Shown here: piece after piece, positions 1-6,230 of the stretch | How the letters are laid out: every line of letters begins with the position of its first letter | Numbering within the stretch: position 1 is the first letter of the stretch | IMG/VR virus record: IMGVR_UViG_3300045789_000319 | Location: 1-20,251 of that record | Length of the DNA stretch: 20,251 bases | DNA from: a virus | Reading direction: 5' to 3' (one strand) | Notes under the pieces: model-generated | The model's input: only the letters and a program-made list of their open reading frames with translations | The model's database searches: none | Told to the model about the DNA's origin: nothing | Program-made: the position numbers and the translations under genes

Positions 1-2
1 TT

Positions 3-815
3 GTTATCCCTCAGCACCTTGCTGATTACTTTGAAGAACTAAAAGTAAATCACGGCATTGAGCTAACTCAGTTACAAAAGAATTGGTACGCGAAGAAAGC
101 TGAAACGCTCATGGATGACATGAAGCGTGAATACCCATCTCGCCCAGAGGAAGCATTTGAGCAAAGCGCTGAAGGTGCTTACTTCATCAAGCAGATGATG
201 TTCCTTCGCAAAAATAAGCGCATCACCAAAAAAGTTCATTACAACCCGCAATACCCAGTGGTTACCGCATGGGATTTGGGCATGAACGATGCAATGTCTA
301 TCTGGTTTGTTCAGATTATTGGCCGTGAGATCCATGTAATTGACTATATGGAGGACTCAGGTGAGGGCATTCAATACTACGCCGCTGAATTAAATAAGAA
401 GGGTTACAACTACAGCTATCACTTTGGGCCGCATGATTTATCGGTTCGAGAGCTAGGCGCTGATGGTAAAACCCGACAAGAAGACTTTGCTAAATATGGC
501 ATCAAATTTGAGATCGTTCCTCGAGTAAGCAACCAGATGGAAGGCGTGAACGCTGTACGTCAATTCCTTCCTCAGTGCTGGTTTGATGAAGAGAAGGTGT
601 CTCGCGGCATTGATTGTCTCGATAACTACCGGAAAGAGTGGGACGTAAGACTAGGAACGTATAAAAGCACGCCACGTCATGACTGGGCTTCACACGGGGC
701 CAAGGCGTTTGAAACACTGGCACGATCTGAATTATTCGAACTATCTAGCGCCGCAAGCGCACCACTCCCGCAAAAGTCATCCAGCTCAGGTAGAGGCTGG
801 AGAGGTCATACATAA
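3..815 (+). CDS. Terminase large subunit, C-terminal nuclease part (5' truncated by window edge)
   Basis: The reading frame is open from the first bases, so the gene starts upstream and only its last 270 residues are visible. The visible part begins just after the ATPase domain, with the linker motif YPSRPEEAF that is common in phage large terminases. An RNase H-fold nuclease follows. Three acidic positions fit the family metal-binding triad: D91 in TAWDLGM, D145 in HDLSVRE and D227 in RHDWASHGA (numbering of the visible fragment). The enzyme pumps DNA into the prohead through the portal and makes the packaging cut. The C-terminal tail is Ser/Gly-rich and low complexity. The stop codon TAA (813-815) directly abuts the portal ATG, so the two are probably translationally coupled. 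An internal ATG at 111 is not the true start, because similarity-type sequence continues upstream of it. The family call is strong; the subfamily (P22 gp2-like or Terminase_6) is inference. Confidence 0.92.
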   Translation, partial: VIPQHLADYFEELKVNHGIELTQLQKNWYAKKAETLMDDMKREYPSRPEEAFEQSAEGAYFIKQMMFLRKNKRITKKVHYNPQYPVVTAWDLGMNDAMSIWFVQIIGREIHVIDYMEDSGEGIQYYAAELNKKGYNYSYHFGPHDLSVRELGADGKTRQEDFAKYGIKFEIVPRVSNQMEGVNAVRQFLPQCWFDEEKVSRGIDCLDNYRKEWDVRLGTYKSTPRHDWASHGAKAFETLARSELFELSSAASAPLPQKSSSSGRGWRGHT

Positions 816-3095
816 ATGCAAAACGGTCTAGTTAATTTTAAAACGAATGCTGATATCGAAGCAGAGGAAGAAGCTGTACGTCTTGCTGAGCATCAATTAC
901 AGCAGCAGCGCATGTATGAGCAGACGATCGCAGGGCAAATTCGCAAAGACTGGGAGAGCGCAAAGCGTACAAAAGAGCCAGTTGAGCGCAGGATGCTTGA
1001 CTGTCTTCGCCGCCGCAAGGGTGAGTATGACGAGACAAAGCTTGCAGAAATAAGAGAGCAGGGCGGCTCTGAGATATATATGCAGCTAACGGCTACTAAA
1101 TGTCGCGCAGCGTATTCGTGGATCCGCGATGTATTAATCCCCAGTAATGAAAAACCGTGGGGCTTAACACCTACACCGGTTAGCGATATTCCGCTGGAGG
1201 TTCAGCAGGCGATTGTCCAAGAAATCCAAATGGCCGCGCAGCAATCAATACAGCAAGGGCAGGGCCAGCCGGTCGATATTAGATCGATGATGAAAGACGC
1301 AATTGATGATTTGCGAGATAGAGCAAACGCTGCAGCTAAGGAAGCTGCCAAAAAAATGGAGCTGACTATTGAAGATCAGCTTAGCGAGGGCGGCTGGAAT
1401 GATGCTCTTGATCAGTTTATAGATGATTTTGTTACATTCCCTGGATCAGTGCTTAAAGCGCCTGTTTTAAAAAAGAAAGCAGTTTTATCGTGGGCGGAAG
1501 GGTGGCAGGCGGTTAAAACGTATGAAGTTGTTCCGCATGTAGAGCGTGTATCCCCATTTGATTTATACCCCAGCCAAGATGCTACCGACCCTGATGATGC
1601 CGCTTTTATCTTCGAGCGTGCGCGTTTTACTCGAAGCGATCTAGCTGCAATGCGCGGCGTTCCAGGCTACAGCGAAGATGCGATTAATGATGTTCTTACT
1701 GAGTATGGGCAGGGCGGTTTGCGTGATTGGCTATGGACTGACACTGAAAGAGCTCACATTGAAGGCCGTCATGCAGATTGGTTATCCAGCGACTCAACTA
1801 TTGATGGCCTAATTTACTACGGCAGCGCACTAGGTCTGTCTTTGCTTCAGTGGGGCGTTCCTCCTAGTCAAGTTGACCCTCTTGAGGAATATCAAATAGA
1901 AGGAATTTTGATTGGTCGTCACCTTATTCGCCTGACTCTTCACAGTGATCCGCTTGAGCGCAGACCTTACGGCGTATCCTCTTTCCAAAAAATACCCGGT
2001 TCGTTTTGGGGGCAGTCTCCCCCTGAGTTGATGGCTGATATTCAGGATACATGCAACGCTACGGCTAGGGCGCTAATAAACAATTTAGCAATGGGTTCTG
2101 GCCCAATGATTGAAATTAACTATGATCGACTAGCCCCAGGTGAAGATGGTGAAATCTATCCTTGGAAGGCTTTTCAGACCAAATCTTCAAAAGTTTCCGG
2201 TAATGATGCAGCAATTCGATTCTACCAGCCAAGCCTTCATGCCGCCGAGTTAATGGGCGTGTATGAGAAATTTGAGCAGAAAGCCGATGACGTAACAAAT
2301 ATACCTCGCTATATGTACGGATCTGAAAAGATTGGCGGCGCTGGCGCAACAATGGGCGGTCTTTCAATGCTCATGGAGTCGGCAAATAAAGGGATTAAGG
2401 CGGCGATAGGGCATATCGACAAAGGCACTATCCGAAGAGTGATAGAAGGCTTTTGGATGTACAACATGCTCTATAACCCCGATAGAAGCATAAAAGGCGA
2501 CTGCAAAGTTATCCCTCGCGGTTCCAGTGCCATGCTAATGCGCGAACGCACACAAATGATGAGAAATCAGTTCTTGCAAAGCACAGCAAATCCAATGGAT
2601 TCGCAAATTGTCGGCAATAAGAATAGAGCGCGTATTCTCTCAACGATAGCCAGGGAGCTAGATATTAATGATCTGGATGACCTGGAGGATATGGCTGAAC
2701 AGGCTGGCAAGGCGAACTCTGAATCTGCGCAGCTGCAGCAGATAATCCAGCAGCTAGAGCAGGCAGATAGACAATCTAAAATAGATGAGCGTAACGCTAA
2801 AGCGCAGAAGACGCTTGCAGAGGCCCACTCCCAGCCACTCGAAAATGAAAAACTAATTGCTGAGGTGAAACTTCTTATTCAGCAGTTGGCACGCAACCAA
2901 GAGGCAACCAATGCAACCAACCCGGCAACAGCTCGCAGCAATGTCGCGCATCAAGCAGTCACAGGACTTACAGGCATTCCTAGAATACCTAGAGAACAAC
3001 CTAGAGAGCCTGAAGGACGATCTGACCTGCATGATCAATATGGACGATCTGAAAACAACGCAGGGGCGATGCCAGGCCTTGCAGGACATTATTGA
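816..3095 (+). CDS. Portal protein (P22-size head-tail connector)
   Basis: This 759-residue protein has the size of P22-type portals. It would form the dodecameric ring at the unique capsid vertex through which DNA enters and leaves. The N-terminus is charged and helical. It is followed by a portal-type core containing the segment KCRAAYSWIRDVLIPSNEKP, a stem/wing region, and a conserved-looking stretch around residues 400-520 (GSFWGQSPPELMADIQ, then IPRYMYGSEKIGGAGATMGG). The last 150 residues are Gln/Glu/Ala-rich and predicted helical, like the barrel region of long podoviral portals. The start is ATG 816, immediately after the terminase stop, with a GAGG-type SD near 801-804. Its 3' end overlaps a second ORF in another frame (2911-3138). 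The family assignment rests on position after the terminase, length and motif pattern. Confidence 0.92.
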   Translation: MQNGLVNFKTNADIEAEEEAVRLAEHQLQQQRMYEQTIAGQIRKDWESAKRTKEPVERRMLDCLRRRKGEYDETKLAEIREQGGSEIYMQLTATKCRAAYSWIRDVLIPSNEKPWGLTPTPVSDIPLEVQQAIVQEIQMAAQQSIQQGQGQPVDIRSMMKDAIDDLRDRANAAAKEAAKKMELTIEDQLSEGGWNDALDQFIDDFVTFPGSVLKAPVLKKKAVLSWAEGWQAVKTYEVVPHVERVSPFDLYPSQDATDPDDAAFIFERARFTRSDLAAMRGVPGYSEDAINDVLTEYGQGGLRDWLWTDTERAHIEGRHADWLSSDSTIDGLIYYGSALGLSLLQWGVPPSQVDPLEEYQIEGILIGRHLIRLTLHSDPLERRPYGVSSFQKIPGSFWGQSPPELMADIQDTCNATARALINNLAMGSGPMIEINYDRLAPGEDGEIYPWKAFQTKSSKVSGNDAAIRFYQPSLHAAELMGVYEKFEQKADDVTNIPRYMYGSEKIGGAGATMGGLSMLMESANKGIKAAIGHIDKGTIRRVIEGFWMYNMLYNPDRSIKGDCKVIPRGSSAMLMRERTQMMRNQFLQSTANPMDSQIVGNKNRARILSTIARELDINDLDDLEDMAEQAGKANSESAQLQQIIQQLEQADRQSKIDERNAKAQKTLAEAHSQPLENEKLIAEVKLLIQQLARNQEATNATNPATARSNVAHQAVTGLTGIPRIPREQPREPEGRSDLHDQYGRSENNAGAMPGLAGHY

Positions 3096-3138
3096 GCGAA
3101 TAGATACATCGACTGACGTTATTCGCAAGCAGCAATAA
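2911..3138 (+). CDS. Small coiled-coil protein overlapping the portal 3' end (out of frame)
   Basis: This 75-residue ORF lies in a different frame from the portal gene. It shares 185 bp with the portal's end and runs 43 bp beyond it. It has a well-placed SD, GAGG at 2901-2904, six bases before ATG 2911; a second in-frame ATG at 2941 has a weaker SD. The protein looks like a genuine helical/coiled-coil polypeptide (QAFLEYLENNLESLKDDL, then QGRCQALQDIIERI). The pattern 'QGR..aL..ii' recalls small proteins that many phages encode between portal and prohead genes; that comparison is from memory. A strong terminator begins 17 bases after its stop, so this ORF, not the portal, defines the end of the transcription unit. 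Function is unknown, possibly a head-assembly accessory. Overlap of an unconstrained portal tail could also create a chance ORF, hence moderate confidence. Confidence 0.62.
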   Translation: MQPTRQQLAAMSRIKQSQDLQAFLEYLENNLESLKDDLTCMINMDDLKTTQGRCQALQDIIERIDTSTDVIRKQQ

Positions 3139-3154
3139 AAGAAACCAAATTAAA

Positions 3155-3181
3155 GAGCCCTCCATTGCGAGGGCTTTTTTG
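3155..3181 (+). terminator. Rho-independent terminator after the packaging genes
   Basis: AGCCCTC (3156-3162) pairs perfectly with GAGGGCT (3169-3175) around the loop CATTGC. The stem runs straight into a T-tract (3175-3180). It lies 17 bases after the small overlapping ORF and 90 bases before the scaffold start. Confidence 0.92.
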
Positions 3182-3270
3182 TGTGGTTTTTGGCTCAACC
3201 AGATCAGTTGAACCCCAAAAACTTAACCGTGAATCCCGCACGAATGCGGCTCACACCTAAGAGGCTAGAC

Positions 3271-4245
3271 ATGACTGTACCTACAAGCGTAAGAGAGCAA
3301 GCTAAACGAGCTGAAGAGCTTCAACAGCAATTAGTGAATCCATCGAAAGATGCTCACAAAGAACCAGAGATTAAGCAGGAAGAGCTGCCAAGTGCTCAAG
3401 AAATTGAACCCACTCCGGCAAAACAAGAGCAGGCACAACCGAAACCCGAAGAGCAACCCGCCGCACCCTCGCAGGAAGAAGATTATTTGTACTGGAGAAA
3501 CCGCTTTCAGGTTATCCAAGGTAAATACAATGCGGAAGTTCCGGCGCTGCGAAAACAGGTTTCCGAACTGGAGCAAGCTTTATCTGAAGCTAAAGCAAAT
3601 CAATCACAAAGCCCTGACCAATCGGCACCTCAGCAGGTTGCTAATGCTCTCGGTGATCTTTCACAAGATGAGATTGATGAGTTTGGCCCTGAGTTAATTG
3701 ACCTGGTTAAACGTATTGCTGGCGCACAGGTCAACCAGTCAAGCGAGAAAGTAGATAGCTTGAATGAGAAATTATCCCAGACTCAAGATGAGTTAAAGCA
3801 GATCAAGGATGATCAGCAGGATGATCAAACGTCACGATTTTGGGCCGGCGTTCAGCGCCTTGTGCCTGATTTTGTGTCGATCAATTCAAACCCTAACTTC
3901 CTTGCATGGCTTGACGGAGTTGATCCAACAACAGGCATACAGCGTCAATCTATCCTTAACAACCATCAAAAACGGCTAAATCCGCAAGGTGTTGAAGCCG
4001 TTTTTAACGCATTCAAGCAAACGGTTACTAATACACAAACGCGCAACCCTGAAGAACTGCAACAGCCCTCGCAATCTAACGGCTTCGAACCCAATAGCCC
4101 TAGTGCTAATGCTCGAATCTGGACGGGTGCAGAGATTAACCAGTTCTATAAAGATTGCTCGATGAATAAGTATAAACCGGAAGAAAAGAGAGCCATCGAA
4201 TTAGAGATATTCGAAGCCTCTAACACGGGGCGAGTCCGAAAATAA
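3271..4245 (+). CDS. Scaffolding protein (prohead assembly)
   Basis: This 324-residue acidic, Gln/Glu/Pro-rich protein lies directly between the portal and the capsid gene, the usual place for a scaffold. Residues 1-70 are low complexity (KPEEQPAAPSQEEDYLYW). Residues ~75-115 and ~165-200 are heptad-like coiled coils. A compact segment follows (FWAGVQRLVPDFVSINSNPN), then a disordered linker and a short charged C-terminal helix containing RIWTGAEINQFYKD, which would be the capsid-binding part by analogy with P22 gp8. The start is ATG 3271, chosen because GAGG at 3261-3264 sits six bases upstream. The frame is open back to a GTG at 3181, but that lies in the T-tract of the preceding terminator. 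The protein would be an internal template for capsid assembly and be lost on maturation. The role is inferred from composition and position. Confidence 0.82.
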   Translation: MTVPTSVREQAKRAEELQQQLVNPSKDAHKEPEIKQEELPSAQEIEPTPAKQEQAQPKPEEQPAAPSQEEDYLYWRNRFQVIQGKYNAEVPALRKQVSELEQALSEAKANQSQSPDQSAPQQVANALGDLSQDEIDEFGPELIDLVKRIAGAQVNQSSEKVDSLNEKLSQTQDELKQIKDDQQDDQTSRFWAGVQRLVPDFVSINSNPNFLAWLDGVDPTTGIQRQSILNNHQKRLNPQGVEAVFNAFKQTVTNTQTRNPEELQQPSQSNGFEPNSPSANARIWTGAEINQFYKDCSMNKYKPEEKRAIELEIFEASNTGRVRK

Positions 4246-4263
4246 CGGACTTGTTTATTTTTT
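4231..4263 (+). terminator. Terminator/attenuator overlapping the scaffold stop codon
   Basis: CGAGTCCG (4231-4238) pairs with CGGACTTG (4246-4253), one G·T included, around loop AAAATAA. It is followed by a U-rich run (4254-4263, interrupted once by A). The loop contains the scaffold stop codon TAA (4243-4245), so a ribosome finishing the scaffold would sit on the hairpin. It probably tunes scaffold versus capsid transcription; read-through must occur unless the capsid gene has its own promoter. Confidence 0.75.
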
Positions 4264-4292
4264 AGCGTCCTAAACTCATGAGGTGACTCAGC

Positions 4293-4442
4293 ATGGCAGG
4301 ACCAACTCGCGCATCGGGATACGCAGACGTATCCTCCTCAAGCACGTCAGGTTTCATCCCAGAAATCTGGTCGGGCAAAATGGTAGAGAAGCTTTACGCT
4401 TCTACTTGTTTCAGTGAAATCGCCAACACTGATTACGAGGGT
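4293..4442 (+). CDS. Major capsid protein, exon 1 (residues 1-50)
   Basis: The 5' exon of the capsid gene encodes 50 residues, from MAGPTRASGYADVSSSSTSG to NTDYEG. The start is ATG 4293 with a very strong SD, GAGGTGA (4280-4286), spaced six bases away, as expected for the most abundant virion protein. The reading frame closes at TAA 4443-4445, the first three bases of the intron. Without splicing only a 50-residue fragment would be made. The exon's last six bases, GAGGGT, form the intron's P1 helix with the internal guide. The joined protein reads DYEG|EIKQKGDTVNIR, a continuous motif typical of podoviral HK97-fold coat proteins. Confidence 0.92.
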
Positions 4443-4679
4443 TAATTTTAGCTCTCATTAAATCCCGTGAATTGCTGGGAAGCCCTTAGAGCCTTATCAC
4501 CACATCGAAGCCGGTAACGGCAAGCGCGAAGGTTTAAAAAGATAAGGATTGGGCAATCAGCAGCAAAGCACCCTGGGGACAGGGTGAATGTTCAACGACT
4601 AGGTCAAGGAGTCCAGTACGGACAGTAAAGGCCCACGAGTGCGGGACACTGCTTGCATAGATGGCATAGTAAGGTGATA

Positions 4680-4698
4680 CTGTTTATATAAACAGGAG
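4680..4698 (+). promoter_or_regulatory. Palindrome overlapping the SD of the intron endonuclease ORF
   Basis: CTGTTTATATAAACAG (4680-4695) is a perfect 16-base palindrome. Its last two bases are part of the endonuclease SD AGGAG (4694-4698), which lies six bases before ATG 4705. It could fold as a short hairpin that limits SD access, or serve as a dyad-type DNA site. Regulation is inference. Confidence 0.55.
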
Positions 4699-4704
4699 AA
4701 TGCT

Positions 4705-5286
4705 ATGGCAGCTAAAAAGTTTTTTATCACCAAAGATCAGCTTGAAGCTGATTATCAAAAATTGAATTCAATGCTAAAGATTGCCAAAAAATACGGTGTA
4801 TCAAAAAAACTGGTCATGAACTACATGAACAGGTACGGCATTGAAAGAAATAAACGCCCCAAATGGAGTGATACTGTTGACAAAATCAGCGCTCACTTCA
4901 AGGAAGGTATTACGACGGCAGAGGTAGCAGAAGAAACGGGATATTCTCTTTCTTCTGTTCTCATGGTTGCCAAGAAGGTCGGCTTTAAGCTAACCGATAC
5001 TTACCATACAGGCGAGATAATCACTCATAATGGATACAGGATGATCCCTGCCCCACTTGATCATCCTGGAGCCGATAGTAAAGGCTACATAAGAGAGCAC
5101 CGATTAATAATGGAAAAGAAGCTTGGCAGGTATTTAAAACCTGACGAGATTGTTCATCATATTAATCACAACAAGCTCGACAATGATCCAAATAATCTTG
5201 AGCTGACAACACTGGCCGATCATACACGCCATCACCATGTCGGTAAGACTGGTAGAGGGCCTGATTTAAAGCCTAGAAAGCGCTAG
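4705..5286 (+). CDS. Intron-encoded HNH homing endonuclease
   Basis: This 193-residue protein has a C-terminal HNH nuclease domain (about residues 106-178). Visible motif parts are YIREHRLIM (E131-H132), IVHHINHN (H151, H152, N154), and DNDPNNLELTT with the terminal N163/N164. A His-rich end (HTRHHH) follows. The N-terminal half looks like two helix-turn-helix units (about residues 14-46 and 56-93), probably for DNA binding. The size and layout recall the HNH enzymes of phage introns such as SPO1 I-HmuI, whose ORF also sits in P8. It would cut intronless capsid alleles near the insertion site and drive intron spread. AGGAG at 4694-4698 gives a well-placed SD. The stop TAG (5284-5286) overlaps the 3' strand of P8, so ORF and ribozyme share bases. 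The specific target site is not determined. Confidence 0.94.
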   Translation: MAAKKFFITKDQLEADYQKLNSMLKIAKKYGVSKKLVMNYMNRYGIERNKRPKWSDTVDKISAHFKEGITTAEVAEETGYSLSSVLMVAKKVGFKLTDTYHTGEIITHNGYRMIPAPLDHPGADSKGYIREHRLIMEKKLGRYLKPDEIVHHINHNKLDNDPNNLELTTLADHTRHHHVGKTGRGPDLKPRKR

Positions 5287-5375
5287 CAGTGAAGATATAG
5301 TCTGGACTATCGGGAAACCGGTAGGAGCCTGGATAAAGAGCCAGGACGACACCCGAAAGGGTTGAAACAAAATCG

Positions 5376-6164
5376 GAAATTAAACAAAAAGGCGATACCG
5401 TAAACATCCGAACCACGCCAAGTATCACAATCAATGATTATGAAATTGGTATGGATCTGGATTATGAAACCCCTACGTCCGAAAAAGTTCAGTTGCAGGT
5501 CAACAAAGCTAAGTACTTTGGCTTTAAATGTAACAGTGTTGACGAATACCAATCTGACATTGATTTAATGGATGACTGGTCGGCGGATGCAGGCAAGCAA
5601 ATGTCGATTCAGATTGACCGAGATATTCTTGGTTATATCTACGCAGATGCGGCAGCTGAAAACGCAGGCTTAACCGCAGGCAAAATCTCAGGCGCTTATA
5701 ACATGGGTGTTACTGGCACCCCCGTTGAAATCACAAAGAGCAACGTTATCGACTTTATTGTTGATACAAGCTCAGTGCTTTACGAGCAGGATGTTCCTGA
5801 AGAGCATCGCTGGATTGTGTTACCTGTTTGGATGTGTAACTTAATCAAGAAATCGGAGCTTAAAGACGCTTCAATGTCTGGTGATGGCACATCTATGATG
5901 CGTAACGGGCGCATTGGCATAATTGATCAGTACACAGTGTACTCATCTAACAATATGTCTCACGTCACGGACGGTTCCGCAAAAGTAGCAAATGTCGTAT
6001 TTGGTCACAAAAAGGCGCTTACATTTGCGTCTCAAATGACTGAAATGGATACGCTGCCTAACCAGAAGGACTTTGGTAAGTTGGTTCGCGGCCTTAACGT
6101 ATTTGGATCAAAAGTAATTGATTCAAGCGCGATTGGTCACGGCTACTGCACTAAAGGCGCCTAA
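5376..6164 (+). CDS. Major capsid protein, exon 2 (residues 51-312)
   Basis: The 3' exon encodes 262 residues starting EIKQKGDTVNIRTTP. The frame is open upstream of the splice site only as intron sequence. The internal ATG at 5451 is not a proper start, since the conserved capsid sequence begins before it. The joined 312-aa product fits podoviral HK97-fold coat proteins. It has an N-terminal arm in exon 1, then an E-loop/P-domain-like region (ITINDYEIGMDLDYETP), a spine-helix-like segment (DDWSADAGKQMSIQIDRDIL), an A-domain-like part (PEEHRWIVLPVWMCNLIKKS) and a C-terminal beta region (DTLPNQKDFGKLVRGLNVFG). It would form the icosahedral shell around the scaffold. The stop (6162-6164) lies 16 bases before the next terminator stem. 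There is no linked decoration or protease gene. Fold assignment is inferred from sequence pattern and gene order. Confidence 0.9.
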   Translation, partial: EIKQKGDTVNIRTTPSITINDYEIGMDLDYETPTSEKVQLQVNKAKYFGFKCNSVDEYQSDIDLMDDWSADAGKQMSIQIDRDILGYIYADAAAENAGLTAGKISGAYNMGVTGTPVEITKSNVIDFIVDTSSVLYEQDVPEEHRWIVLPVWMCNLIKKSELKDASMSGDGTSMMRNGRIGIIDQYTVYSSNNMSHVTDGSAKVANVVFGHKKALTFASQMTEMDTLPNQKDFGKLVRGLNVFGSKVIDSSAIGHGYCTKGA

Positions 6165-6176
6165 CCACCCCCCCAC

Positions 6177-6210
6177 CAAAAGGGCTGCTTCGATAAGCAG
6201 CCCTTTTTTA
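6177..6210 (+). terminator. Strong terminator after the capsid gene
   Basis: AGGGCTGCTT (6181-6190) pairs perfectly over ten bases with AAGCAGCCCT (6195-6204) around loop CGAT, then a T-tract (6205-6209). Flanking A4 (6178-6181) and T-tract extend the pairing, so it could work on both strands. It is the strongest hairpin-plus-T signal in the window. Confidence 0.95.
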
Positions 6211-6230
6211 TTTAATAGGTCGAGGTTTGT

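Larger units (their letters stand above)
4443..5375 (+). ncRNA. Group I intron (IA-like) in the capsid gene, with HNH ORF in P8
   Basis: The self-splicing core can be drawn by hand. P1: exon GAGGGT (4437-4442) with guide GCTCTC (4451-4456), giving the diagnostic U·G at the 5' site. P10: AATTTT (4444-4449) with exon-2 GAAATT (5376-5381). P3: TCCCGT (4463-4468) with GCGGGA (4641-4646). P4: TGCTGG (4473-4478) with TCAGCA (4557-4562). P5: GCCC (4482-4485) with GGGC (4551-4554), extended by CCTTATC/GATAAGG and a GUAA-capped hairpin (4510-4521). P6: CACCCT/AGGGTG (4569-4586). P7: GACTA (4597-4601) with TAGTC (5298-5302), inside GTTCAACGACTA and AAGATATAGTC. P8: CACTGCT (4647-4653) with AGCAGTG (5285-5291). 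P9-type hairpins lie at 5307-5324 (GAAA loop), 5328-5345 and 5351-5362 (GAAA loop). The intron ends at G5375 (omega-G). The extra stem between P7 and P3 suggests subgroup IA, like T4 and SPO1 introns. Length is 933 nt. Confidence 0.96.

Noticed and set aside
72-335. Minus-strand ORF opposite the terminase
   Set aside because: It lies wholly antisense to a conserved coding frame, has no SD or family resemblance, and the + strand frame explains the sequence.
3181-3270. N-terminal extension of the scaffold from GTG 3181
   Set aside because: It begins in the T-tract of a terminator without an SD; ATG 3271 has a well-spaced GAGG.
3350-3697. 115-codon + strand ORF inside the scaffold gene
   Set aside because: It is a basic, low-complexity shadow of the Gln/Lys-rich scaffold frame and has no SD.
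5451-6164. Capsid protein starting at ATG 5451 as a stand-alone 237-aa gene
   Set aside because: There is no SD, conserved capsid residues lie upstream, and splicing to exon 1 gives a complete protein.
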